The notes beneath the pieces were generated by a model. The model searched no databases and was not told the origin of the DNA. It saw only the letters and a program-made list of their open reading frames with translations. A DNA stretch of 64,000 nt, from NCBI GenBank assembly GCA_900315335.1, contig OMYR01000022.1, positions 1 through 64,000 of the forward strand. Reading direction: 5' to 3'. The stretch's first letter is position 1. The number at the start of each line of letters is the position of its first letter. The translations under genes and the position numbers were made by a program. Of this stretch, positions 38,801 through 46,226 are shown piece by piece. Source of the stretch: an uncultured Bacteroidales bacterium (GTDB lineage Bacteria > Bacteroidota > Bacteroidia > Bacteroidales > P3).

Positions 38801-39335
38801 CCAATTTTCCATAGAAGTATTCATCGTCCCAATCATTAACAAGCATTCTCTCGTATGGCGAAAAAGATTTTGCTTTATTGAATTGCAGTTTTTGGTTTGT
38901 GAATTTGTTTTGTATTTTCTGCGGAATATCCGACTGATAAACCAAAGCGATAAACTCGCATATATTTTGAAAATCGTATAAATAATAATCCTCTAATTGT
39001 TTTTCGTTAAAATCGCTTAATCGCCTCAATCTATCTCGCGTATTATTGATTTTTTGTGATAGAACCCAATTAGCCTTTCGGTCTTTTAATAAATAAGAAG
39101 TTTTTGCGAAAGTACCGACAATATTAACGCCCTTGAAGTCGGTGTTATTATTCAAAACCGTATTGAAAACATAGTTAAATGTACGATAGATTAAGTTAAT
39201 GTTAATTGAGTGCTGCGATATGGCATCAAGCATTCTGTCAAACAAATTATCGGCAGTGGGTTTGTTGTCGATACTATTGTATTTTTCTTCCGCATAGTGG
39301 TCATAATCCGCAGTTTTATATATTTTGGAACTCAT
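35853..39335 (-). CDS. Dna2-like nuclease-helicase (PD-(D/E)xK + SF1B)
   Basis: About 1160 residues from ATG 39333-39335. The N-terminal half carries a Cas4/Dna2-like nuclease signature, GLQGRMDYLQMDFQILLEQK followed by SGKG: Asp372, Glu383 and Lys385 form the PD-(D/E)xK triad. The C-terminal half is an SF1B helicase: Walker A GPPGTGKTS near 730-737, then AIIDEASQILEPQ, GDEKQLPAVVQQ, RLSRQGRMHPE-like motif IV, IIVPYRNQ and DTVERYQGSQR, with NVAMTRATDFLI at the end. Known: Dna2 trims flaps and resects broken ends; bacterial relatives are poorly studied, some being anti-phage. Role inferred as DNA repair or defence. The longer frame starts inside the promoter and is rejected. Confidence 0.87.
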   Translation of the reverse strand: MSSKIYKTADYDHYAEEKYNSIDNKPTADNLFDRMLDAISQHSININLIYRTFNYVFNTVLNNNTDFKGVNIVGTFAKTSYLLKDRKANWVLSQKINNTRDRLRRLSDFNEKQLEDYYLYDFQNICEFIALVYQSDIPQKIQNKFTNQKLQFNKAKSFSPYERMLVNDWDDEYFYGKLDREDLQNVKVKFKDNNDRDWSYLKPFLHSDCQVNLIKPSIESDCKNEYDVVLISYDLIIFEPDYLVDISSIARCFENYTTSAWVDLIHKFLPNTTSNATLLGNFAGQLLDEVVTSPNKSYKQSIDEFFKDNALNLLTCGIDNSFHSDAMIQKENIKAAMNEGLPTMFKDIYKKEDGMLEPSFFSEMLGLQGRMDYLQMDFQILLEQKSGKGAYPQNNYVKPHQTDQHYVQLLLYMLLIRYNFGEKYKKTNLNALLLYSKYKESLLSLNFAPELVFKAIEVRNQMAWLNVWFLQENGFSFLENLSAEALNKNNVDNALWIKYQKKELDTFFNAIHNAREIEKKYFFRFTAFVSREHLLSKIGNKTKDNSGFAAKWHTNLNDKLDTGNIYINLKLIDPSIKYANNPIETIELTFQENQNNDMANFRVGDIVIAYPYKENEPDIRKHFVFRYTIQEITDNKIILRLRFSQSNKNVFTKFIDKPWAIEHDLLESSFSALYRGMFSFLCADNSRRDLLIFKRQPNIDKTKKLKGDYNDFNTLALKIKQAQDFFLIIGPPGTGKTSFGLMTTLKEELLEENSSILLMAYTNRAVDEICEKLIENNIDFIRLGKNFSVSDNVKNYVFNEKVKQCNNINDVSNLILNTRVFVGTLTTINANLNFFKIKQFTLAIIDEASQILEPQIMPILTASNDNVPVIKKFVMIGDEKQLPAVVQQNAEESKVTDIDLRTEILLEDCRLSLLERLLKRYGNDDCVTYKLSRQGRMHPEIAMFPNIMFYNNELKAVPVEHQTKELPKTVKCKNAIEKILKTRRISFFVVENKDILTSDKVNISEAKVIAAIVFKIYEIEKDNFKAEQTLGIIVPYRNQIATIRNIILKQAKEFLSEDDTNILSKITIDTVERYQGSQRKYIIYGFTVQEYYQLQFLTNNSFLDNNGNIIDRKLNVAMTRATDFLIMVGNPLLLNNNFVFFKLIEFIKSRKSYFEGLSFE

Positions 39336-39406
39336 AATATGGTTGTAAATCGTTTTATATGCTTTGTTCTTAGCGTTGTTTTTACAATAGAATTTTCTAT
39401 CGTTAC

Positions 39407-39415
39407 GCAAAGGTA
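39407..39415 (-). promoter_or_regulatory. -7 box of the Dna2-like gene
   Basis: Minus-strand TACCTTTGC, overlapping the first possible start (a TTG at 39408-39410). It therefore rules that start out in favour of ATG 39335, giving a leader of about 65 bases. Confidence 0.65.
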
Positions 39416-39562
39416 TGATTTTTTTAGGTTATAATGTTATTTTGCCTGTTATTTTTTAGAAATTTTAACAATAGAGAATATTTAATAGTGCAATCCATAT
39501 TTTGGGAAGTGATTGTAAAAATAGGGTAGTGGTTAGCGAAAAAATAATATGTGTTATTGAAA

Positions 39563-39646
39563 AAATTAGTTAGTGTAATCAGTGAAATAGTGTTTAACAC
39601 TAATTTGCTAATCACAGACATTAATTTATTAGTGTGAGTGATTATT
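39563..39646. repeat. 21-bp periodic dyad array, copy 9
   Basis: Four units between the Dna2-like gene and tRNA-Arg. Centre variants change unit by unit: TTAGTGTA, GTGTTTAACAC, ATCACAGAC, GTGTGAGTG. The second unit is nearly a full dyad. Confidence 0.8.
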
Positions 39647-39714
39647 TTTGTAATAAAAGTAAATGTTTTTTCTATTTTTAGCATAAAATATTTTGCAGGT
39701 ATTAAAAATTGTCG

Positions 39715-39723
39715 TAATTTTGC
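39715..39723 (+). promoter_or_regulatory. -7 box of tRNA-Arg(ACG)
   Basis: TAATTTTGC about 50 bases before the tRNA. Confidence 0.6.
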
Positions 39724-39773
39724 AAACTGAAATCTGAGGGACAGCACTGCTTAAAAGATTTGCAAAAGGAAAT

Positions 39774-39847
39774 GGTCCCATAGCTCAACTGAATAGAGTA
39801 CTTGACTACGGATCAAGCGGTTGAAGGTTTGAATCCTTCTGGGATCA
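39774..39847 (+). tRNA. tRNA-Arg (anticodon ACG)
   Basis: 74 nt. Acceptor stem GGTCCCA / TGGGATC, D-arm CTC..GAG, anticodon stem CTTGA / TCAAG around loop CTACGGA (ACG), and a T-arm GAAGG-TTTGAAT-CCTTC. The adenosine at wobble position is expected to be read as inosine, covering CGT, CGC and CGA. CCA is not encoded. Confidence 0.95.
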
Positions 39848-39853
39848 CAAGGT

Positions 39854-39886
39854 AAAGAGAAATTCTTAAAGAAAGAGTTTCTCTTT
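39854..39886 (+). terminator. Terminator of tRNA-Arg(ACG)
   Basis: AAAGAGAAA pairs with TTTCTCTTT, ending in a T run, just 7 bases after the tRNA. Confidence 0.85.
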
Positions 39887-40114
39887 TTTGTTTTTATAAT
39901 TTTGATTAAGTGGGATAGGGAATTTTTATGTTTGCAGAAATGTTTAAATAGTGAAAGTTACGTTGGAAATAATGGCTTGGGAATTGTGATAGGAGAGAAG
40001 CAATATCTTTTTTGATAGATTGCTAAGTTTTTGTTTGAATTGAGAAATGTTTTTTCAGCATTGCTTTTAGCATAAGAAAAATTGTGAAAATTATAAACAG
40101 CAATGGCATAAATA

Positions 40115-40153
40115 AAAAAGGCATCTTGTAGTTTTTTATCAAGATGCCTTTTT
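40115..40153. terminator. Second strong hairpin between the tRNA genes
   Basis: A perfect 14-bp stem, AAAAAGGCATCTTG / CAAGATGCCTTTTT. It lies downstream of both tRNA genes, in convergent orientation, and probably ends the tRNA-Arg(CCT) transcript coming from the other side. The rest of 39848-40306 shows no gene. Confidence 0.8.
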
Positions 40154-40306
40154 ATGTTTTTTTAGATTATTTTTCTGTTGTTTTGTACTTTTTCTCTTTT
40201 GCCTCGTATCGTGAGTACTTTTTCTCTTTTCTTTCTCTTTTTCTCTTACTTAAATCTTCCGATGCCACACTTCGTTTTTTCATCGTGTTGCATTCTTGCT
40301 ACCTTG

Positions 40307-40378
40307 TAGCCCCAGGGGGAATCGAACCCTCATTTAAAGTTTAGGAAACTTCCGTTCTATCCGTTGAACTATGAGGCC
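40307..40378 (-). tRNA. tRNA-Arg (anticodon CCT)
   Basis: 72 nt on the minus strand. Acceptor GGCCTCA / TGGGGCT (two wobble pairs), D-stem GTTC/GAAC, anticodon stem GAAGT/ACTTT with loop TTCCTAA (CCT, reads AGG), T-arm GAGGG-TTCGATT-CCCCC. The T stem has one A-C mismatch, unusual but compatible with function. CCA is not encoded. Confidence 0.9.
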
Positions 40379-40422
40379 ATGAAAATTACTTTGCTTAAAA
40401 ATTTTCTGAATAGTGATATGCG

Positions 40423-40485
40423 TAAATTAATTAGTGTTACTGCAAAATTAGTTTGCCGCACTATTTTCGCCATTACTTATTTGGT
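40423..40485. repeat. Weak 21-bp periodic array, copy 10
   Basis: Degenerate units (AATTAATTAGTGTTACTGC, AAAATTAGTTTGCCGCACTA) between tRNA-Arg(CCT) and the end of infB. Periodicity is present but the match is poor. Confidence 0.5.
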
Positions 40486-40522
40486 GTTTTCAGTGCCCTT
40501 TTTCAGCAAAGTAATTCATATA

Positions 40523-43462
40523 TTATTTCAATGTACGTTTAACTTCAATTTCTTCGTAGCCTTCGATAATATCGCCGACTTTGATGTCGTTGAAGTTTTC
40601 GATATTCAAACCGCAGTCTTGTCCGCTTACGACTTCTTTTACTTCGTCTTTGAAACGTTTCAATGAAGCCAAGTTACCGCTATAAACAACGATACCGTCT
40701 CGGATTATGCGCACCTTTGTGTTTTTATTGATTTTACCGTCCAAACACATACAACCTGCAATCGTTCCGACTTTTGAAATTTTGAAAGTCTCTTTGATTT
40801 CCAAATTGGCAACAACTTTCTCTTTGATTTCAGGAGAAAGCATACCTTCAATAGCATCTTTCAATTCGTTGATTGCATCGTAAATGATAGAGTACAAACG
40901 AATGTCTATCTCTTCTTGTTCTGCCAATTTTCTTGCTGCAACAGAAGGACGAACTTGGAAACCTATGATGATTGCATTTGATGCAGTTGCCAACAAGACA
41001 TCGCTTTCCGTGATTTGTCCGACAGATTTGTGGATTACATTTACTTGAACCTCCGGCGTGGATAGTTTTAGTAATGAATCGGCAAGAGCTTCGACAGAAC
41101 CATCAACATCGGCTTTGATAATCAAATCCAATTGTTTGAAATCGCCTATTGCAATTCGTCTTCCGATTTCGTCCAAAGTTATATGCTTTTGAGTTCTCAA
41201 ACCTTGCTCACGTTGCAATTGCATACGTTTATTTGCCAAATCTTTTGCTTCTTTCTCATTAGGCACAACGTTGAATGTATCGCCTGCCTGTGGAGCACCA
41301 TTCAAACCAAGCAATAGTACAGGGGCAGAAGGACCGGCAGATTTCATTAATTGGTTTCTTTCATTGTACATCGCCTTAACTCTTCCGAAAGTAGAACCTG
41401 CAAGCACGAAATCACCTTGATTTATTGTTCCGTCTTGAACAAGTATCTTGGCAACATAGCCACGTCCTTTGTCCAAAGAAGATTCAATAACCGTACCTTT
41501 GGCACGTTTATTAGGATTGCCTTTCAAATCCAACATCTCGGCTTCCAATAAGACTTTTTCAAGCAATAAATCTACATTAGTACCTTTCTTTGCAGAAATT
41601 TCTTGCGATTGTATTTTGCCTCCCCAGTCTTCAACCAAAAGGTTCATATTAGCTAATTCGCCTTTGATTTTTTCAGGGTCTGCACCCGGGCGGTCTATTT
41701 TGTTTAACGCAAATATAATAGGAACGCCGGCTGCTTGTGCATGGTTTATTGCCTCAATGGTTTGCGGCATTATCTTATCGTCGCAGGCAATAACGATGAT
41801 TGCGATATCTGTCATCTTTGCACCACGAGCACGCATAGCGGTAAAGGCTTCGTGACCCGGAGTATCCAAGAATGTTATTTTCTTGCCCTCAGACAATGTA
41901 ACTTCGTATGCACCGATATGTTGAGTTATACCACCGGCTTCGCCTGCGATAACATTGGTTTTACGTATGTAGTCCAAAAGGGAAGTCTTACCGTGATCCA
42001 CGTGTCCCATAACAGTTACGATAGGAGAACGAGGTTGCAAATCTTCCTCTCTGTCCTCTTCTTCCTCTGTCTCTAACATATTTACGACTTCGGCAGAAAC
42101 GAACTCTATCTTAAAACCAAACTCATCGGCAATAAGTTGCAAGGCTTCCGCATCCAAACGCTGGTTGATTGAAACGAACATTCCCAACTGCATACAAGAA
42201 GCAATAATCTTCGTTACAGGAACATTCATCATTGTTGCAAGTTCATTGGCAGTAACAAACTCCGTAACTTTCAAGATATTTTTCTGCTCCTGAGCCTCCA
42301 TCAATTCCAATTGATGATGCTCTGCAATCTCATGACGTTTTTCTCTTCTGTGTTTAGACGTTTTGCTCTTGCCAAGTGGCGATAGTCTTGCGAGAGTTTC
42401 TTTAATTTGCTTCTCTATTTCGGTGCTATCAACCTCAATATGCTTTCTTTTATTCTTCTTAGAGGAGGAAGCATTGTTTTTCTTTTTGAATTTATTCTTA
42501 TCGTTGCTTTTGTCTTTATCAGCAGACGAAATGTTTTTGCCGTCTTTATTTACCGCAGTGCCGACAGCAGTTTTTATTCTCTTACGTTTCTTTTTATTTT
42601 CGCCCTCTTTGTTATCTTTTGGAGCGTCTTTCTTTTTCTCTGGGTGCGAGAACTGAGACAAATCAACCTTTTCGCCCGTTAGTTTAGGTCCGGTTAATTT
42701 AACATACGTAGTCTGAATAAAATTATCTTTCTTTTCTTCTGTTTTTTCTGCGGCAGGAGTTTTTTGCTCTGTTGTATTCTCAGGGCTAACAGCCTTTTGT
42801 TTATTTTCTTTTTTAGTATCAACCTTAGGTTGTTCAGTTTTCTTTTGAACTTTCTCAACCTTTTCTTCTTTTTTCTTATCTTGCTTTTTCTCTTTTTTCG
42901 CTACGTCTTTATTTTCTTTTTGCTCTGTTGGTTTTTCTTCGGTTTTCTCTTTCTTTTCCTTTTTATCCGGTTTTACCTTGCTATTGAAAGAAGACAAATC
43001 TATTCTGCCCAAAATATTGATTTGTTGTTCCCCAACTTTGATGGACTTAGTTTCTTTTTCTTGAATTAAAGGCTTTTTTTCAGACTCTTTAACTCTTACA
43101 GGTTCGCTCTCTATTGCGTTTTCTTTCTTTGCTTTGAAAGCAATAGTTGTGGATTTTACAACCACATCACTATTGTTTTGTTTTTCATAAGCGGCAGCTT
43201 CACTTGCAGATTGAGCGACAATATCCTTGGTCTCATTTTTCTTGTTGATAGAGATTTGAAGATTGTCTGCTATATCTTTTTTCTGTTTCTCGCTTTGAAA
43301 TTCTGCCGATAAAAGTCCATAGGATTCCTCGTCCAATTTTGCATTTGGATTATTATCCACTTTCTTTCCTTTTTTTGTAAGGAATTCCACAATCGTAGCG
43401 ATGCCGACATTGAACTCTTTTGCGGCTTTTTGTAATCTTATAGACTTATTTCCTTCTGGCAT
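40523..43462 (-). CDS. infB: Translation initiation factor IF-2
   Basis: 979 residues. GTPase that places initiator tRNA on the small ribosomal subunit. The N-terminal IF2_N helix bundle (residues about 1-60) is followed by a long low-complexity Lys/Glu-rich linker (about 150-380) and a second IF2_N domain (about 400-455). The G domain follows with [16 protein letters not shown] (G1), DTPGHEAF (G3) and NKIDRPGAD (G4), and then domains II-IV. The lysine-rich linker is typical of Bacteroidetes IF-2. Downstream of nusA and rimP in one operon with gaps of 64 and 21 bases. Confidence 0.98.
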   Translation of the reverse strand: MPEGNKSIRLQKAAKEFNVGIATIVEFLTKKGKKVDNNPNAKLDEESYGLLSAEFQSEKQKKDIADNLQISINKKNETKDIVAQSASEAAAYEKQNNSDVVVKSTTIAFKAKKENAIESEPVRVKESEKKPLIQEKETKSIKVGEQQINILGRIDLSSFNSKVKPDKKEKKEKTEEKPTEQKENKDVAKKEKKQDKKKEEKVEKVQKKTEQPKVDTKKENKQKAVSPENTTEQKTPAAEKTEEKKDNFIQTTYVKLTGPKLTGEKVDLSQFSHPEKKKDAPKDNKEGENKKKRKRIKTAVGTAVNKDGKNISSADKDKSNDKNKFKKKNNASSSKKNKRKHIEVDSTEIEKQIKETLARLSPLGKSKTSKHRREKRHEIAEHHQLELMEAQEQKNILKVTEFVTANELATMMNVPVTKIIASCMQLGMFVSINQRLDAEALQLIADEFGFKIEFVSAEVVNMLETEEEEDREEDLQPRSPIVTVMGHVDHGKTSLLDYIRKTNVIAGEAGGITQHIGAYEVTLSEGKKITFLDTPGHEAFTAMRARGAKMTDIAIIVIACDDKIMPQTIEAINHAQAAGVPIIFALNKIDRPGADPEKIKGELANMNLLVEDWGGKIQSQEISAKKGTNVDLLLEKVLLEAEMLDLKGNPNKRAKGTVIESSLDKGRGYVAKILVQDGTINQGDFVLAGSTFGRVKAMYNERNQLMKSAGPSAPVLLLGLNGAPQAGDTFNVVPNEKEAKDLANKRMQLQREQGLRTQKHITLDEIGRRIAIGDFKQLDLIIKADVDGSVEALADSLLKLSTPEVQVNVIHKSVGQITESDVLLATASNAIIIGFQVRPSVAARKLAEQEEIDIRLYSIIYDAINELKDAIEGMLSPEIKEKVVANLEIKETFKISKVGTIAGCMCLDGKINKNTKVRIIRDGIVVYSGNLASLKRFKDEVKEVVSGQDCGLNIENFNDIKVGDIIEGYEEIEVKRTLK

Positions 43463-43526
43463 TATATTTATTTGTTTGGGTTAATACTCTATTAAAAACT
43501 TTCCTTGCGTTTTGTAGTTATCTCAA

Positions 43527-44807
43527 CTATTCTTCTTTTTGACTGTCTTTATCATCTTGCGGATACTCGTCATCAAACTCGGCTTTCAATACATCTACGA
43601 TATGGTCTATTGTCTCTGTCTCCAAATCGGTACGCAATTCCAAATCTTCCTTACTTATAGACAATACGTCTTTTGCAGTATCGCAACCAATACCCTTTAA
43701 TGTATCTATTATCCATTGATCAATTTCGTCAGAGAAATCTTGCAAATCAACGTCATCTTCATATTTCATATCCGTATCACGATAAACATCGATATCATAT
43801 CCCGTAAGTTTTCCTGCCAATTTAATATTGTAGCCGCCTTTGCCGATAGCCAAAGACACTTGGTCTGATTTCATAAACACATCGGCTCTCTTTGTCTCTT
43901 CATTGACATTGACCGAAATAACTTTTGCAGGAGCCAACGCACGCGAAATATACAAATCTGCATTGGGTGTATATGCGATAACGTCTATGTTTTCGTTTTT
44001 CAATTCTCTTACTATAGAGTGGATTCTGCTGCCTTTCATTCCCACACACGCTCCGACAGGGTCTATTCTGTCGTCGTAACTCTCAACAGCCAATTTAGCT
44101 CTTTCTCCCGGCTGACGTACAGCGTTCTTTATGGTTATAAGTCCGTCAAAGATTTCGGGAACTTCCTGCTCAAACAATCTTTCCAAAAAGATAGGAGATA
44201 CTCTTGATATGATTATGCTCGGTATTCCGTTACGCATCTCAACTTTCAAAACAACGGCTTTGACTGTATCGCCTTTATGGAAGAAATCACTTGGTATTTG
44301 TTCGGTCTTAGGCATTGTAAGTTCTATACCGTCCTCATCTTTTGCCAATAACTCTTTTTTCCAAACTTGATAAACTTCCGCAACAACAATCTGACCTACC
44401 TTTTCCTTGTATTTGGTATAAACGCTTGCACGTTCATATTCCTGAATTTTGCCAATCAAATTTTGGCGGATTGCTAAAATATCTCTACGACCGAAATCTT
44501 GTATGTGAAGTTCTTCTGCGAACTCATCGCCGGCTTCAAAATCGGGTTCAACTTTTATTGCTTCCGATAAAGCGATTTGAGCATTCTCGTCCGTTAATTC
44601 ATCATCATTGACAATTGTTCTTGAACGCCATATTTCCAAATCTCCTTTGTCGGGATTGACTATTATATCACAATTTTTATCTGTTCCGAATTTCTTTGTC
44701 AAAAGACCTCTCAAAACGTCTTCCAATATACGCATCAAAGTCTCCGTGTCAATACCTTTGAGTTCTTTGAACTCTGAAAAAGAATCTACTAAACTAAGTT
44801 TCTCCAT
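43527..44807 (-). CDS. nusA: Transcription termination/antitermination factor NusA
   Basis: 426 residues from the ATG at 44805-44807 (a GTG just before it is also in frame). An N-terminal RNA polymerase-binding domain (to about 130) precedes an S1 domain and two KH domains containing GACVGMKGSRIHSIVREL and SLAIGKGGYNIKLAGKLTG. The C-terminal end is short and acidic, as in Bacteroidetes, with one helix-hairpin-like region. It binds RNA polymerase and nascent RNA to control pausing. Part of rimP-nusA-infB. Confidence 0.97.
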   Translation of the reverse strand: MEKLSLVDSFSEFKELKGIDTETLMRILEDVLRGLLTKKFGTDKNCDIIVNPDKGDLEIWRSRTIVNDDELTDENAQIALSEAIKVEPDFEAGDEFAEELHIQDFGRRDILAIRQNLIGKIQEYERASVYTKYKEKVGQIVVAEVYQVWKKELLAKDEDGIELTMPKTEQIPSDFFHKGDTVKAVVLKVEMRNGIPSIIISRVSPIFLERLFEQEVPEIFDGLITIKNAVRQPGERAKLAVESYDDRIDPVGACVGMKGSRIHSIVRELKNENIDVIAYTPNADLYISRALAPAKVISVNVNEETKRADVFMKSDQVSLAIGKGGYNIKLAGKLTGYDIDVYRDTDMKYEDDVDLQDFSDEIDQWIIDTLKGIGCDTAKDVLSISKEDLELRTDLETETIDHIVDVLKAEFDDEYPQDDKDSQKEE

Positions 44808-44828
44808 CACTTATTATGTTCTTTCTTG

Positions 44829-45272
44829 TTATTTATTCCCAAAACTGATTACAACTTTCGTTTTCTTAATATCACTGAAAGCTATTTCTGTGGAATGTTC
44901 TTGTTTCTTCTCTTTATATTTGATAACAATACTTTCATCATTCACTGCGTCCAAAACGCCAATGACTTTTTCTCCTTCGTTCAAGACAACTTCTACTTGT
45001 TGTGATAGGTTTTTCTTGTATTGTCTTGGTAATGTGAAGTATTCACCTAAGCCGAAAGAAGTTACAGTCAGTTCGTAATCTTCTTTGTCTCTGTCCAATT
45101 CCGTATTGATTTTTCTTGATATTTCAATGCAATCATCTACAATCACACCGTTATCGCCGTCGATTGTTACTGTAATTACATTGTTTTTGCTGACTTTTAC
45201 GCCCACCAAGAACAAATCGGAGTCAATCAGACATTCATTTACAATACTTTCTACTACTTTCTTGTCAATCAT
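44829..45272 (-). CDS. rimP: Ribosome maturation factor RimP
   Basis: 147 residues from ATG 45270-45272. It helps assemble the 30S subunit. The N-terminal RimP domain has CIEISRKINTELDRDKEDYE and YELTVTSFGLGEYFTLPRQY (the conserved V-SPG-like region), followed by an SH3-like C-terminal domain with SIVIKYKEKKQE. The frame runs 17 codons further upstream, but that part overlaps the leader hairpin and is rejected. First gene of the rimP-nusA-infB operon. Confidence 0.93.
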   Translation of the reverse strand: MIDKKVVESIVNECLIDSDLFLVGVKVSKNNVITVTIDGDNGVIVDDCIEISRKINTELDRDKEDYELTVTSFGLGEYFTLPRQYKKNLSQQVEVVLNEGEKVIGVLDAVNDESIVIKYKEKKQEHSTEIAFSDIKKTKVVISFGNK

Positions 45273-45294
45273 ATTAAAAAACGCTACAAAATAA

Positions 45295-45316
45295 GGGGAA
45301 CTTTTAACCGTTCCCC
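45295..45316 (-). promoter_or_regulatory. Leader hairpin before rimP, possible attenuator
   Basis: In the rimP leader the minus strand folds GGGGAAC / GTTCCCC around an 8-base loop, directly followed by a T-rich stretch (TTATTTTG) and then the start codon 22 bases later. It could terminate or slow transcription, or sequester ribosomes. It lies inside the transcript made from the promoter at 45331. Confidence 0.55.
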
Positions 45317-45330
45317 TCTCCATTCCGTTT

Positions 45331-45361
45331 GCAAAAGTACTACAATTTTTTTATCTGACAA
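45331..45361 (-). promoter_or_regulatory. Promoter of rimP-nusA-infB
   Basis: On the minus strand TTTG (centred at 45359-45361), 19 bases, TACTTTTGC (45331-45339). A second minus-strand -7 box (TATCTTTGC, 45486-45494) may be a further upstream promoter. Confidence 0.82.
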
Positions 45362-45623
45362 AACAATTTACTAAATTTTTTCATTTTTAGTCTGTTATTC
45401 TGTTTTTTCCGTCCCAAAAATTTGTCAGTTCAAAAACATTCATCATGTGTTGTGATACAGCAATGTTGGTTGTTTTTGCTTTTGCAAAGATACTAATTTT
45501 AGAGCAATTCACAACCCAGGCAGTAACGCAACTATAACGGAAGCAGCGTTTATTCACTTCTTTTATTTTTTAAGTTGAAAAGTGCGTTTTTTTAGTTTTT
45601 TTTATTCAAAAATTATTCACTTT

Positions 45624-45656
45624 TTTGTAGATATAGGAAATATGTTGTAATTTTGC
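45624..45656 (+). promoter_or_regulatory. Promoter of the candidate small RNA
   Basis: TTTG ending at 45627, 20 bases, TAATTTTGC at 45648-45656. The predicted first base of the transcript is near 45662. Confidence 0.75.
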
Positions 45657-45661
45657 AAAAC

Positions 45662-45738
45662 AATTTAGTCTGCGTTACGCTTCGGGCGGCCCGGACAACC
45701 TCAGACCTACTTGATAAAGTAGGTCTGTTGATTTTTTA
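45662..45738 (+). ncRNA. Candidate small structured RNA
   Basis: About 75 nt between a canonical promoter and a strong terminator, with no open frame. The GC-rich head can fold as a closed three-way shape: GTC (45668-45670) pairs GAC (45694-45696), enclosing two tiny hairpins, GCG-tta-CGC and CGGG-cgg-CCCG. A linker leads to the terminator CAGACCTACTT-gata-AAGTAGGTCTG (45702-45727) and TTTTTT. The GC-rich block stands out in an AT-rich gap. I do not recognise it as SRP, tRNA or another known family. Confidence 0.6.
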
Positions 45739-46020
45739 GAATGAATATATGCGTTTTTCGTCTATAAAATAATATTTGCCTTTAATACCTTTTTCTGAAA
45801 TTATCTTTATATTTTGGATTATTTCATAGTTCTTATTTGTCGTAAATTCAAAGAGTACTAATTTACTACCTTGTTTTTTAATTGCTCTACTTGCCTGACT
45901 TATTATATTATTAGCACTTGACAAAGATTTGAAATCTGCCTTAACTCCGTCTGTCAATACATCACAGGAACTAACACCAGGTACTTCGTTCAAAAGTTGT
46001 TTTTGTCCCTCGCTTATCTT
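45736..46020 (-). pseudogene. Fragment of a CdiA-like contact-dependent toxin (C-terminal nuclease domain)
   Basis: The open frame from the upstream stop (46021-46023) to TAA 45736-45738 reads KISEGQKQLLNEVPGVSSC, then DVLTDGVKADFKSLSSANNI and further to a short tail. The pattern (Val-Leu-x-Asp-Gly ... Ala-Asp-Phe-Lys-Ser) with a following QASRAIKKQGSKLVLFEF matches the CdiA-type tRNase/PD-(D/E)xK toxin tip that ends many polymorphic toxins. There is no ATG, only a TTG at 45991-45993, no secretion or carrier region and no recognisable immunity gene. So it looks like the detached 3' end of a large toxin gene. A 21-bp array lies immediately upstream. Confidence 0.65.
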
Positions 46021-46036
46021 TTATGGTGAAATCGTC

Positions 46037-46120
46037 AAATTACTGTTAAACATTAGTGAAATAGTGTTAAACATCAGTAAATTTTTATCTCACATCAGTG
46101 AGACGATAAGCCGTACTATT
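46037..46120. repeat. 21-bp periodic dyad array, copy 11
   Basis: Four units, 46037-46057, 46058-46078, 46079-46099 and 46100-46120, e.g. GAAATAGTGTTAAACATCAG. The third has the TCTCAC centre shared with array 3. Confidence 0.85.
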
Positions 46121-46164
46121 TTAATAAGGTGAATTTCGGGAATTTACATATAAGTAAAGAAAAC

Positions 46165-46201
46165 AATAACGGCAGTATTCTTAACATATACTGCCGTTAT
46201 T
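46165..46201 (-). terminator. Terminator of the M20 dipeptidase
   Basis: A 12-bp perfect stem AATAACGGCAGT / ACTGCCGTTATT; on the minus strand TTGTTTTCTTT follows. Confidence 0.87.
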
Positions 46202-46226
46202 TTGTGTTTAGAAATATAGGTACGTC

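Noticed and set aside
29719..39335. A defence island
   Set aside because: Two large helicase-nucleases alone, with a housekeeping gene between and no restriction, toxin or other known defence genes, do not support it.
45662..45738. tRNA or SRP RNA at the GC-rich block
   Set aside because: No acceptor, D or T arms, and no SRP GNAR-type loop or helix 8 sequence.
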